NCBI RefSeq assembly: GCF_050624435.1
Contig: NC_134538.1
Location: 113,658,437 to 113,722,436, forward strand
Direction of reading: 5' to 3'
Length of the DNA stretch: 64,000 bases
Origin: Tenrec ecaudatus
Lineage: Eukaryota > Chordata > Mammalia > Afrosoricida > Tenrecidae
A program made the position numbers and the translations under genes. Under the pieces are notes generated by a model. It did no database searches, had not been told where the DNA came from, and saw only the letters and a list, made by a program, of their open reading frames with translations. Positions 44,690-56,807 of this stretch are shown here, piece by piece (the first letter of the stretch is position 1; the number at the start of each line of letters is the position of its first letter).

Positions 44690-46620
44690 CAAAACTATAT
44701 ACATTATCTATAGTGAGGAACTATCCAAAGTGAATCATGTTCACACACAGGAGCAAACTAAGATAAAGGAGAGAAAAAGAGTTGACCAAATCTTAGCCCA
44801 CCAAGCACCAATGATGACATTACTGCTCAGAGCAGCCAATGCAGAGACGACCATAGGGCTGGCCCCAACATGAGACACGGCATCCCCTCACTGACCCATA
44901 GCATTATGGGAGACAACACTGGAGAAACAGTGTGGGAATTGTGCCCTGGCTGACCCTACCACACTGGTGTGAAACATGAAAGGAGTGCAATAGAACAGCA
45001 AGAGGAGCAAAGCAATGAAGTCCCTGAGGGATTCCAAAAATAAACTTCGGGGGGTAGGGCTTGGGACCTCATCACATTAGATTGGGAAACATTCGTAAAG
45101 GTCAACAGACAGACCTGGAACTATTTATAGGATTTTCTTTGTTCTTTTTGGTTTTGTTCTGTCATATCTGTCTGTATAAGATAGGTGTCATAAATAATCC
45201 CGAGTAGAAAACAGAAGGTTAGAGGGTTCTGGGGGCACATAGGAGAGGAAGTGGTGGGGGGATAAGTGGAAAGCCAATAAACTCAGGGACAGGGGAACAA
45301 CAGTGATCTAAAATTGATGCTGAGGAGGGCATTGAATACCTGGTTGAGCTTGATCAAGTTCAATGTAGCCAAGAGGAATTAGGGAAAGCCAAATGAAGTT
45401 CAAATATAATAGTGGGACAAGAGGAAAGTAAAATGAAATAGAGGAAAGAACTAGGAGGCAAAGAACATTTATAGAGGTATAAATATAGTATATGTGTAAA
45501 TATATTAATATATAATGATAGGTACACACATGTGTAAATATATTAATACACAATGATAAATATTAATACATAACTATCAATATATTAATATACAATGATA
45601 GGGACATAGATCAATGTATATATATATATGATATGTTAAAATTAAGATAGAAGATGGACATTGGGCCTCTACTCAAGTACCCCCTCAATGCAAGAACACT
45701 TTGTTCTTGCAATCTGGCATTCTGTGAAGCTCAGCTTCCCAACATGATAGCTGAAGACAAAATGGGTACATAAGCAAATGTAGTGAATAAAGCTGATGGT
45801 GCCTGCCTATCAAAAGATATAGTATCTGGGGTCTTAAATGTCTGCAGATAAGCAAGTGGCCATCTAGCTCAGAAGCAACTAAGCCCACATGGTAGAACCA
45901 CACCAGCCTGTGGAATCATGTGTTCATGGGATCAGGAATCAGGCATCAGAAGACCCAGAACAAGCATTCTTATAGATGTGAATGAGACGGGAGTGGGGAC
46001 ATGGAGTGGAGATCCAAAGCCCATCTGTAGACAATTGGACATCCCCTCACAGAAGGGTCACAAAGAAGGGACAGCCAGCCAGGGTACAGTATAGCACCAC
46101 TGAAACCTACAACCTTCATCTAGTCCTTTAATGCTCCCCCACATCCCCCCTCCACTATCATAACCCCAATTATACCTTACAAATCCAGCTAGACAAGCCA
46201 CTGGTAAAGATAAGAGCTCTTGACACATGGAATCTAGGACAGATAAACCCCCTCAGGAACAATCATGGGAGTAGTGAAACCATGAGGGTTGGGGGAAGGT
46301 GGGGTAGAAAGGGGAAACTGATTGCAATGATTGACATATATCCACCTCCCCCAGGGGGATGAACAACAGAAATGTGGGTGAAGGAAGGTCGCGGACAGTG
46401 TAAGATATGAAAATAATAATTTATAAATTATCAAGGGTTCAAGCAGGAGGGATGGTCAGGGAGGGAGAAAAAAAAAAGAGACACTGATATCAAGGGCTCA
46501 TGTGGAAAAAGAATGTTTTGAAAGGATTATGGCAAGATATATACAAATGTGCTTGACACAATGGATGTTTGGATTGTTATTAAGAGGTCCCAATAAAATT
46601 ATGTATTAAAAATTTTTTAA
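44690..46620 (+). mobile_element. L1 LINE 3' UTR, tenrec-type, plus strand, with its 3' end
   Basis: Shares the block order of 63285-64000 ('gctgaccctaccacactggt', 'gtcaacagacagacctggaa', 'cagggacaggggaacaacag', 'aggaggcaaagaacatttat'), then continues through 'tatctggggtcttaaatgtc', 'cacctcccccagggggatga' and 'gtgcttgacacaatggatgt' to 'aggtcccaataaaattatgt' at 46587-46606, a polyadenylation-type end. The AT-rich tandem stretch 45480-45640 lies within. Confidence 0.88.
45480..45640 (+). repeat. AT-rich imperfect tandem repeat
   Basis: Repeats of 'aaatatattaatatataatg'-like units, roughly 30-60 bp apart, inside the L1 3' UTR. Confidence 0.7.
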
Positions 46621-47283
46621 AGTGATCATGCTCTGGCCAGCAAGGCTATTGTCTTTCAAATAAACACCTTCTTTATTTTTCTCATTTACCACTTTCAGCC
46701 ATTAAATTGATTGATACCAAATAGCACAGATCTTACCATAATGAATATTATGAATTAGCTATTATTGTAGTTACTTATAAATAAGAGAATATTTGAATCA
46801 TACTCTGTTCCTTAAGATGGAGTTCATTATAATTACTTCCTCATAAATCCTTTCTGATACCAGTTTAATATGTTTTTTTTCATTATTACCTTTTATAAAT
46901 TGAATATTCATTTCTTCTTGGGGTAGAAATGTTACATATAAATTTACAGATCTTATACTACCAGAAAATTTAATGTTAAAGTTATATGTAGTAAGTACAT
47001 ATAACTTTTGAGAAGTCAAAAAGTATAGCTACTAGGATTCTATTTCATACATGCAGAAATTTATTCCACACAAAATGTTTTGCAGCATGAGTCTAATCAG
47101 TGGATCACTGTTGACAAGTTTTCTCCGTGATACACTTGGCTTGATCTTACTCGGGTACCTCAAAGAAACGGGGTTGAAGAGAAACTTCACACGATGTCCA
47201 ATCATGAGCGTGGCTTTCAAGGGGTCAGTTAAGCCAGAGAGGTCAGCTGAAAAACTAAGGGGACTATTTGGGAGAGACTCCTA
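46621..47283. other. Unassigned AT-rich DNA
   Basis: No gene or repeat recognised. Confidence 0.45.
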
Positions 47284-47646
47284 ATGGGATCCACCTTGTT
47301 GTCTGTCAGTTTGTCCTGCTGCGGTGGCTCGTGTGTGGCTGGGATGCTGGAAGCGATGTCGCTGGTATTTCAATGCCATCAGGGTCACCCATGGGAACAG
47401 GCTTCGGCGGAGCTTCCCGACGGAGAACGGACAGCAAAGGACCCCAGGGCCTTCTTCAAAGAAGGAGCCACTGAAAGCCTGGTGCAGAGCTTCAAAGCAG
47501 GGCCAGCCTCGGAAGGCCAAATGAATGGAAGCGGAATTGTCAGAGCTAGTCCTGCAGGATGGGCCTTTCTGGTCAGAGCACAGGAAATATGATGAAGCAG
47601 GAACAGTTTTCAAAAAGGAGAGCTAACCAGGGTGACATGAGTTGGG
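47284..47646 (+). mobile_element. RTE/BovB-like LINE, 5' part (left of the nested LTR)
   Basis: GC-rich 5' UTR-like sequence starting 'ttgtctgtcagtttgtcctg', sharing 'gatgctggaagc' and 'gctggtatttcaatgc' with the RTE at 21636. Continues at 48251 after the LTR. Confidence 0.85.
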
Positions 47647-48255
47647 TGTTAGGGTTCTCTAGAGAGATAAAACCAGATTGATGATAATTTTATATAGATA
47701 GATAGATATAGATATAGATAGATATATAACACAAGAAATGAACTGTTCAATTATATACAGATAGATAGATAGATAATATAAGAAATGAACAGTTGAATTA
47801 TAAAGCAGCACAAAGGATTCAGTGCAACTCATTCCCGTGAGAGAGTTGTGAGACACTGGCAGTCCTTCAAGTCTTGAGGGCCACCAGGTAGTCCTCTGTA
47901 GAGAGAGCTAGGCTATCCCAGCACAGGCAGCAAACAGCAAGGCAGGTCACCAACCGTCAGCCAGGTCACCAACAGTCAGTCCCCAGCTCCAGAGATGTAC
48001 ATTCCAGTTATCTGCCGAGGCAAGTCTTAAAGTGACCTCAAATTACAGCAACACAGCCCAGAGGTTAGGTGTCCCACAGGTAGTGTACCCTTTAAATTGA
48101 GGCACAGAATAAGCAAGGTAACCGCACACTCCTCTGATGATCAAAGAGTGAGAGACAAGAAAGGCAAGGCTCACCGAGCCATTTCTCTTTTCACCCTTCA
48201 ATTAATCCCACATGTGTTTATCGGCCAGGCTGGCACAATAAACTATCTCATTGGG
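47642..48255 (-). mobile_element. Solo LTR nested in the RTE, with a perfect 5-bp duplication
   Basis: Element 47647-48250 (604 bp). Read on the minus strand it runs from TGAGATAGTTTATTGTGCCA to 'tctctagagaaccctaaca', TG...CA ends with a MaLR-like 3' end. Flanked by 'ttggg' at 47642-47646 and 48251-48255, a perfect 5-bp target duplication. A (GATA)n-type tract lies at 47692-47776. No internal region, so a solo LTR; younger than the RTE copy it interrupts. Confidence 0.88.
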
Positions 48256-48985
48256 TAAAGCTTGTGGTTACGGAACTTGGTGTCAGAGCTTTTGATGGGA
48301 CACAAGTGTACGTAAGGAGATAGCTCTGCAATAATGTGCTAATGATTGCAACGTGTAATAGGGAAAATATTTATAAATCTAGGAAAATTTGGAGTCATCA
48401 TAAATTAAATGAAACCCCTAAAGATTGACATCCTATGCATGTAGTGAGCTGAAAGAGAAAGTGTTGGTCATTTTGAATTTTAAAAAAATCACAGGATTTA
48501 CTATGCTTGGAACAAGGCAATAAAGAGAAATGACTTTGCATTCATGGCCAAAAGGGACATTTCAAACCAATATTGAAGTATAGTGCTGTCTGTGATAGGG
48601 CTTTCTATCTAACTTCAAAGAAATCTAATCAGTACAATTATTATTCAGATTTATTCACCAACCACAATGCTGGAGATGAAGAAATTGAAGAATTGAACCA
48701 AAATATTCCATCGGAAACTGATCAAACATGCAATCAACTTGCATTGATAATTATTGGCAATTGGAATGCAAAAGTTGGAAACAAAGAGGAACGCTTTGTG
48801 AATTAGGGGGACAGCGAAAAAGAGGAAGGCCCTCATGGAGTCGGGTTGACACAGTGGCTGCAACAGAGGGCTCAGACATGAGAACCGTCGTGAAGATGGT
48901 GCTGGGCTTGGCAGTGTTCCTTCTATGCTGCATCGGGTTGCTATGGGTTGGAACTGAATGAATGTCGCCTAACAACAACGATAAC
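48251..48985 (+). mobile_element. RTE/BovB-like LINE, endonuclease part fused to 3' end
   Basis: Resumes with 'gtaaagcttgtggttac', continues through the endonuclease region to IIIGNWNAKVGNKEE (about 48750-48795; the family reads GDWNAK, so Asp is Asn here). At about 48806 it jumps to the C-terminal end 'gacagcgaaaaagaggaagg' and the tail 'gaatgtcgcctaacaacaac'. The whole reverse transcriptase is missing. Confidence 0.88.
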
Positions 48986-48986
48986 C

Positions 48987-49330
48987 TAAGGGGGGTATCT
49001 TTTTTTTATTTTGATGAATCATTTTTCTGGAGGTTCTTAACAGCTCTAATAACAATCCATGCATCAATTGTATCAAGCACATTTGCACATATATTGCCAT
49101 CATTTCCAAAACATTTTCATTCTACTTGAGATCTTGGTATCGCCTCCTCTTTTCCTCCCTCCCTCCCTCTCTCCCTCTCATCATCATGAACCCTTGATAC
49201 TTTATAAATTACTTTAATTTTCATATTTTACCCTATCTTTGGTCTCCCTTCACCCACATATCTGCTGTTTGTCCTCCTTGCCAGGTGGGGTGGGGATGGG
49301 GCTTATAAGTGGATCATTGCAAGAGGTTCC
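48987..49330 (-). mobile_element. L1 3' UTR, tenrec-type, minus strand, 3' end
   Basis: 'cttaacagctctaataacaa', 'tccatgcatcaattgtatca', 'atcatgaacccttgatactt' are the reverse of 46440-46590. Starts directly after the RTE tail. Contains (CCCT)n at 49153-49178. Confidence 0.85.
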
Positions 49331-50524
49331 CTAAAGGAGTTATCTTGATACAATTTCTCAGAAGAAAAATGATACAGAGGCTTAGTATGAAGACATTTTA
49401 AGAAAACGGAAAACTGGCTTGATGTAGAAAAGGCCATGTCCGTTTGCTTTCTCCATCGCGGAAACACACGTGCTTGTTGCTTGAGGGCGTGCAGCCTGCT
49501 GCATGAGAACGTTTCTGGGAAACCTGCACCTGCTCGTCCCCATCCCCTTCCTTCTTGTTGCCAAAACTCAAGGAATATTTCCAAGGCATATGATCTGGGA
49601 ATCAGTGGTTTCACAATTTGATATTATTGTTTAGTAATATATTCTATGATTTTGTAGCAATTTTTTGACTTACCATCTTACTAACACTAGGATTTTTCTT
49701 CACTTCCTCTCCACTCCCCAAAAGGTGGCAATTCATTTCCTTACACCTTGAACACTTCCCAAATTGGGACTACCTATATTAAAAAAATTCAGATCACCAT
49801 CATACTAATACTCGTCTCAGATGCAGAGAAAGTCATGTCTTTTAGATCTATCTTAAATGTTAAATTAGGAAAGCAATGCATATTTTACTACTCTATCTCT
49901 GCTGTTTATTGATATTGACAAGATTCTTTATCAAGACCAGATGTTGTCAGTTCTAGGGGATGATTGTGCTTCCAGTTTTTGCCAAAGTGACTAGATGACT
50001 ACTTACTCATTTTTCCCTTTCTTTGAGTCTCAGTGACATCGAGTGCATTGCATATGTAAAAGATTCAATTGCATCAAACATTATATTTATAGGACACACA
50101 TCATTATTATTTTGACCTGCCTGCCACCCCCTCATCTCTGCTCCTCAAAGAAAAAACAGCAGTGCGCTAAGAAGCTGATGCTTAGGTGTGTTCCAGCCAA
50201 AGTGGGGTGAGCAGGATGCCAGCTGCCATCTGCCATCTGCCCTTTAACCTATTAAGTTAGATCCTAGGTGATTCTTTATTGAGCTGCAAAATGTCGGTGC
50301 TCTCTCTGTATGTATTTTTAAAAATATCACCTCAAACTGTACTTCCACTTCTTTGTATTCAACATTGCTGCATTACTTTTCCAATTGCATTCTGCTGTCC
50401 ATCACTGAGCTCCCTTTACCGTTGGACCAAAGTTCCTGATAGTTTACTTTTTTTATATGCTGATGTCTTAGTTGTTACCTCCCATTGGTAGTTATTTAAT
50501 AATTTTCTGGCCCTTTGTTTAAAA
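49331..50524. other. Unassigned DNA
   Basis: No gene or repeat recognised. Short open frames on both strands at 49303-49621 overlap each other and show no domain. Confidence 0.4.
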
Positions 50525-50975
50525 GCCAGGTGAGACTGACTCAAGCCATGATACTCTGAATCACCAAATATGCCTCCAAAAGCCTGACAGGCAAGAGGAA
50601 TCCCAAAGAATTAATGTCTTTGAAATTATTGTGTTGGCCAAGAGTATTACACGGACTAAAGACTGCCAGAAGAATAAACAAACTGATGGTGTTGGAAGAC
50701 GTACAACTAGCATTCTTCTTAGAAGAGAGCATGTCAGACTGTCTCCCATACTCTGGACAGCTCATCAGGAGGGGCCAGTCCTTGAAGAAGGACATAATAC
50801 TTGGTAAAAGACAGGGTCAGAGAAAGAGAAACCCAGCTATGTGACTGTGACAACTGGCTTTAAAATAGCCATGATTCTGAGGCTGGAGCAGGAGCAGTAG
50901 TGTTTTTATTCTTTGTACAGAGGTCACTAGAAGTCAAAACTGGCTCGATTGCATTGAAAAACCACAACAATGTGC
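50525..50975 (+). mobile_element. RTE/BovB-like LINE 3'-end fragment
   Basis: 'gactcaagccatgatactct', 'gccagaagaataaacaaact', 'cctccaaaagcctgacaggc', 'tccttgaagaaggacataat' and 'gtcaaaactggctcgattgc' follow the family order. Confidence 0.85.
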
Positions 50976-51534
50976 TTTATAATTAAGTGGAATTTCTGCT
51001 GAATTTTTGTTCTACTTGTGGCAATTGGTGAACATTTTAGGCACGCACATTTTTCTTTCTGTTTTTAGTCTGTGTGAGCCATAGAGCCCCAAAAGAGCAC
51101 ATTTCAAGATCTTCCTGGGAAAAGACATAAAACCTAATCGCAGAATATGTGATTAAAGGGCCCTTTTTTGGGTGATATCCCACTAACGGTCCAGAAACAA
51201 TAAAAGTGTCTGAAAAAGTCTCATATCATATGACTAATATGCTCTAGGCTCTCAGTACAATCTTAGACTCATGATTTTCATTTTTGTGATAGAAGAGAAA
51301 TGAGAAAAAAATATAGAGACGCTGCCTGTGGTAAATTAATTCAATCAAAAAGAGGCATAAAGTACTATAATATTCTCACTAAAACTCAAAAATGCATACC
51401 TATTCTGCATAATAGAGATATGTGCAGTTCGTGTTTTAGCATAGAATATCATGTTGGTTCCCTCTGTTTTTTTTCCTGTAATTGTATTTTCAAATAGTGG
51501 ATATTTTATACATACTTAATTGTAAGCAGGATGC
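50976..51534. other. Unassigned DNA
   Basis: No gene or repeat recognised. Confidence 0.4.
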
Positions 51535-52100
51535 TGCCTTAATTTCTTATTACTTCTATAATGGATATGTGACAACTGGATGGATGGCCTAATGAACAAA
51601 AACTCATTAGCTCTTAAGCAGTTAATGAAGTTAATATTTTTAACAATTCAGAAGTCTGAAGTGAGGGTCCCAGCATCTCCTCTCTGAAGACTCGGGGCAG
51701 GTCCTTGTCTCGCTTCGGCTGCCAGCCCTTGGATCCTTCAAAATCTCCAGTGAAGTGGCAAGCATTTCCCCCCATTTATCCAAGCCGGCTTCTTTACCTA
51801 ATCTGTTTTATTTATATACATATAAGTCAAAAACGATTGGCTTCAACCACTGATAGAGGAAGGTAAGAGTGTACAACTGGAAGAATTTCACCAAAAGGCA
51901 TATGTGGAAGCTATTGGATTGCTGTCTATTTTGCTGGGCACATTCTCAGCAGCAACAACAAAATTATTGAGATTTAGGAAAATCACGCATACGTGCACCT
52001 ACCTTGATGATCTCATTAACATCACGAACAAATCCTATGAGGGTCATGAGTTATAAAAAATGGGGGAGGGTGACATTCAGCCCATAACAAATGTTACTTA
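51535..52100 (-). mobile_element. LTR-like fossil, MaLR/MLT-like, minus strand
   Basis: 'caattcagaagtctgaagtg' with 'agggtcccagcatctcctct' on the left and 'ggtgacattcagcccataac' on the right resemble reverse ancient MaLR LTRs. Strongly decayed; boundaries approximate. Confidence 0.5.
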
Positions 52101-53094
52101 AAAATTATTTGAAAATGAAAATAACCATATCTTAAATCTGATCTATTTTTCAGGTTGGGTTATTTATATTGTGAAACTCATTCAATATGAGTGCAATTGT
52201 GTAATATGAATTCTATCCATGACATGTTTTCACATATAAATGCACTGTTTGGGCCCCACTGTCTTCTACCTTTCTAGTCATGCGTTCCCATTCCCTAGTC
52301 TAATTAGTGCGCGATCTCAGCAGGTTTTTAAAACAGAGTGACCACATTCTCCTTCCTGAGAAATCATTGGCATAATGAAATGGTTTCAGCTAAGCTATCT
52401 GTGCTTTACGAATGAGAAATTACCACCCATTAAGAAATTAGAGCAAATTTGAACTTAAGACTTTTATCACCTGTAAAGTAGCTAGCGCACACATTACTCC
52501 TAGACACACAGATGATAGACTAACATTTCCTTTCTTTGGTTTGGCTCGTGCTTTGCAGCGCTGTGGGGTTGTTGTCTTAGACTTCGCTGTGATGGGGTTT
52601 GGCAGAGAGCACGCATTGTTCGGGCTTAAAAAGGGCAAGTTTTTGGCAGGACTAAGTTGCACAGAAAAGGAATGCCGTGCTTACACATGTGCACTCAATA
52701 AACCTTCAGAGCGCTTGGTCCAGATATTGCAAGATTTCTCCCCCTCCCGGCTCCGGTCTCTGCGTGTGGCTGTTCGGAGCCCTCCTTGGATTGTATCATT
52801 ATCACGTGTCTTTTCATCTGCCACCGAAATGGTCCCTTTGATTCATATTTCACAAGTTCTCCATACACTGTGAACAGTTATTTCATGTCCCGTGTACTTT
52901 CACTCAAGGTTTATTAAAAATAGCCAGTGTATTCAGACCTGCTTGAATCGAGTATCTAGCAGTCCTACAGCATTATCTCACCGAGAGCCTGCACTTACCA
53001 TTTTGTATCTTTGCAATCCTGGGTCAAGTCTGATCATCAGAAATGGAGTTACGCCTCTCCTTTATTTGCTTTTGCATGCTGGTAGTGTTGAAAA
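52101..53094. other. Unassigned DNA
   Basis: GC rises in 52540-52860, which holds an open frame of 110 codons starting MARALQRCGVVV without a recognisable domain; treated as noncoding. Confidence 0.4.
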
Positions 53095-53132
53095 GTGTGT
53101 GTGTGTGTGCGTGTGTGTGTGTGTGTGTGTGT
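53095..53132 (+). repeat. (GT)n microsatellite
   Basis: About nineteen GT units with one GC variant. Confidence 0.95.
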
Positions 53133-53689
53133 ACGCTTTAACCAGTTAATGTATTTCAATGAGTGAAAACAAGCATTTGCAAAATTGCCAAAGCAATACA
53201 ACCAGTCAGCACAAGCACCGTGAGCCCATCGGCCTGGACGCCTGGCCTCATAGGCCTGCGCTGTGCTGGTCTATCTCCTTGCTCATGCGGTGCTGGGTCC
53301 TCCCTCTTCTGCCTCCAGCCTCTGCTGTCTCCTCCCCCTCCCCACACACCTTCACAAAACCTTTCCTGGAGAAGTGCTTTGCCCGCGATTCGTGACTCTT
53401 TGTCACTTACAGAATGAAATTCCTCTCTAATAACCTCTTATTCTGTGTAGTGCCACAAGACGAGGATTCACAAAGATGAAGACATTTTTGTGTATGCTCC
53501 ATGCATTTCACCGAGTCTTGCACTTGAAAGGTCCAACCTCTGGGTACCTGAAAGTTTGGAATCGATTACCTAAGTCACTCTGGTGACTTCTTTGGGTTTG
53601 TGACTCTTTCGCTCCCCAGGTTATTTCACACGTAATCTTCCTCTAAAATTCATACTTCTAACGCCCTCCTAACTGTACTTCCTCATTCA

Positions 53690-53830
53690 TTTTTACCTTA
53701 ATTCAATGCATATTTATGGACCGCCTGATGTGCGCTGCGCAGTATGGGGTCGCTGATGAAAGACACATGACCAGGCACGCTTGCTTCCCTGAGTAGACGA
53801 GGTCTGTCATGGTGATGAAATCATCGGTAC
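53690..53830 (-). repeat. Ancient L2/MIR-like segment, minus strand
   Basis: 'aattcaatgcatatttatgg' followed by 'cgcctgatgtgcgctgcgca' resembles a reverse L2-type 3' end. Confidence 0.4.
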
Positions 53831-54139
53831 TTTGGGTTAAATTACATCGCCTTACTCTTTCAAAGGTCAAAGAAGCAACAGTTTATTTTCTTAGGAGTAG
53901 TCATTTCTCTCTACAATGTTGTAATTGTGTCACCTTCTAGTTTACCATTTGATGTTTGTTTATACGGAGATGATGCCCAGAGTGTGATCTGCAACTCTTA
54001 TTTCTCTCTTGAGTCCCAGTGGTTTTACAAGCCCTAACTCACCACCTGGTGAGTCCAGGTTGTTCCATGTTTAACTATAAAGGCGGTCATTCACTTGGGT
54101 AATGGAAAGTTCCAGAGCCTTTGGTTAGTAGGGCCTTGA

Positions 54140-54390
54140 ATGTGTTGGTTGGGATGTGGTACAATGGTTAAATATGATTGCCCATGACTGCAGACCGCCG
54201 GATCCGGTGTTAGCGCTTTCATCTCTTGGGGAAGTGATTCAGACAAGTCACTCACTCTTTCTACATCTCAGTTTCCCGGCTGTTAATTTGGGATTCATGA
54301 AAGTACTAACCGTAAAGGTTGTTTTGAAGAACAAATGGACGAATAAGGACAATAGTGTACTTACTGCATGGCATACGATAAGAACGGTGT
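54140..54390 (+). mobile_element. MIR SINE, plus strand
   Basis: 'gtggtacaatggttaaatat', 'gaagtgattcagacaagtca', 'acatctcagtttcccggctg' and 'actgcatggcatacgataag' follow the MIR body and tail. Confidence 0.75.
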
Positions 54391-55640
54391 GAGTGTTTTT
54401 GTTTTGTCCCTACATGGGTGATAAGCCTTTCACATTGGCCAGATTCCAGGTCATCTCTAAGTACACTGTTCTATTGCTACATTAGTTATTATCTGCTAAA
54501 TTCCCACAATTCAAAGGGTAGTTCATGGAAGATCTTCATGTGTGTTTACTGTGAACTCCCCCTCCTCTTGCATAGAGGGTTACTCAGAGAAATAATTTGG
54601 AGACACCCGACAACAAATCATGGCATGTGAGGGAGAACTCAGGGCAGAAGATTCCCTCGATATTACTTATCACAAAATAAAAAGCCAGTTGTGGAAATTA
54701 AAAAGACGGTTGAAAGTTCTTGTTGTGTACTCTATTTTTCAGACTCATGTTCTTCTAGTCTGCGACTGGATTTTTAACAATGTCTGTTTTCTGATACAGC
54801 GCCTCATCCCACGCACACCGACTTGTTCGGCAGCTTCCCTTGTCTTGGGCCTCCTGTCCTACAGATGTCTTGCCCATCCTTACTTCCTTCCATCACTGCC
54901 TTTGCCCTCCTCCTTTCCCTCGGCATTGCTCTTAGGACCTCTCATGCCATGTTCTCACTCTCCTGAAGTTTCACAATATTCTGTTTAGTCACCTTGACAA
55001 AATAGAGAAGAAAAATAAACCAATATAATTCATTGTTTACCCACTTGAAACTCCAGAACTTGGCCCAGCAGCCTTTTCTTACAGTACGCTCTCATGTCCA
55101 GGGACAAAAACTGTTCTAGAGAGCCAGAATACCAGGCTGAAATTCCCCTACTTGAGCTGTCTAGCCATGAGGAAGCACTTGGCCTTTACGCCCTCCTTCG
55201 GGGGCTTCAGAGGACCACGTAGGAAAGTGTAGTTTGGCACTTCTGGAACTCAGCTGTCTGAAGGAAACAGTTCTCAGCTGACTCTTAAGAAGGTTTGTGA
55301 AGAGCGCAGAGATAAAAGAGTGAAGTCGGCATCAGTATAACTCATCTAAGGTACAGAGTCTGTCCCATTTACTTGGCAGTGTTTTGTGAATATAACTAAA
55401 TGGAACCAGTAAATATGTTAATCAATGATACTTCCCAGAATTTCAACTTAAAGGTCACTTCAGGTTCTGAGCAAGTGGAAGTGAAAGTGAATAATACTCT
55501 GGTTAGTTGATGGGGAAATCTTTTTCTAATCCCCTTTTCAGTATTATTTCAGATTAGCCTGTTTCTGTAACTGCCCATTTTTATTATGGCCATTTAGCCA
55601 TATACTCTCTATTACTAATAATTTATTAACCCACATCTCC
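54391..55640. other. Unassigned DNA
   Basis: A pyrimidine-rich patch lies at 54880-54970; nothing else recognised. Confidence 0.4.
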
Positions 55641-55810
55641 AGGGTGGTACTGTGGGATACACATTGGGCTGCTAACTGCCAGGTCACCAGTTCAAACCCA
55701 GTAGCCACACCCAGGTAAAAAGATGAGGCTGACTGTTTCTATGAGTTGCAGGCTCGGAAATCCATGTATGATTGCTATGAGTTGCAATTCACTCAGTTGC
55801 AGTGGATTTT
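55641..55810 (+). mobile_element. AfroSINE, plus strand
   Basis: 'acattgggctgctaactgcc', 'aggtcaccagttcaaaccca' and a tail with 'ttgctatgagttgcaattca'. Confidence 0.88.
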
Positions 55811-55932
55811 TAAATTTTCTTTTATATATCAATGTTTCAGAACTACAATAAGTAGGATTCTATTAAAATACTTTCTAAATAATTATAAACCCTATGGTTA
55901 TTCCACAATGGCTATTGCAGGGTGATTAAATA

Positions 55933-56016
55933 CAAGGGGTCTTCATAAAGTTCATGGAATGGTGGGAACAAAAGACAATGGGGATTTTCCTATGAAGTTT
56001 TTGATGTCCCCTCACA
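55933..56016. mobile_element. 84-bp palindromic MITE, copy 4
   Basis: Ends 'aggggtcttcataaagttca' and 'tgaagtttttgatgtcccct' are inverted. TA flanks at 55931-55932 and 56017-56018. The best preserved ends of the four. Confidence 0.8.
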
Positions 56017-56807
56017 TATTTTTAATTATTTATGGTGACGGGAATGATTATTTTCTCATTATGTGTGGAATGTAGATGTAGATATAGTCATAGGTTTCTA
56101 TTTATCTATCTTTAGTACATGACGTTTTCTATGCTCTGAATTTTAAAGGAAATAAAATTTAAAGTGAACTACAAATGGAAATGATTTTAAAGAAAAAAAC
56201 AAGGAATCAGCCCAGCTTAAGGTTCCTTTTAGTTTTTATCTTATATTATATTGTAAATTTTATTTTATTTTAAAAAATCTATTCTTATTCCTTTTGGATT
56301 TAGATTACTTCATTGAATGACTATTTGTAAATATGGTGTTTTGACTCTTGGAGGGACTTTAACAAAAAGACATCATTTATATTATGTTTCTAAGTACGGT
56401 TTTTTTCAAATGGATATTTGTAAATTACCACTTATGGGGACCAGGAGGCTAGGAATGTGTTTTTCAGGGTCACCTAAAGGAAGGTGATTTAGATCAACCT
56501 GCCAGTATTTGTTCCAGGTCCCTGGGCCAGGTAAGGGCAGTGCGATAATCCTGAAGTTATCCTTTGGATTGTTATATGGAAGCACCTATGATCCCGGGGG
56601 GTTTCTGACTTTTTCTTTGTCCCCATGCGTTTATCTCCTCCCACAAAGTACACTTTGTCTAAGCTTACATGCTTTCTCTCTAAGACTTTCTTCACGGACT
56701 CATTCACACTCCTAATTCTTTCTAATATCGAAATGAAAACCATACATAAAGTATTATTTTCTTTCCTGATCTGAATTATTCTGCTTCATGATTTTTTTTT
56801 TTACTTA
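56017..56807. other. Unassigned AT-rich DNA
   Basis: No gene or repeat recognised. Confidence 0.45.

Noticed and set aside
48573-48806. Independent small gene encoding an endonuclease-like peptide
   Set aside because: It is the residual endonuclease part of the RTE LINE, with the family motif altered and the rest missing.
52541-52873. 110-codon frame starting MARALQRC
   Set aside because: No domain, no neighbouring exon, length within chance expectation for a locally GC-richer patch.
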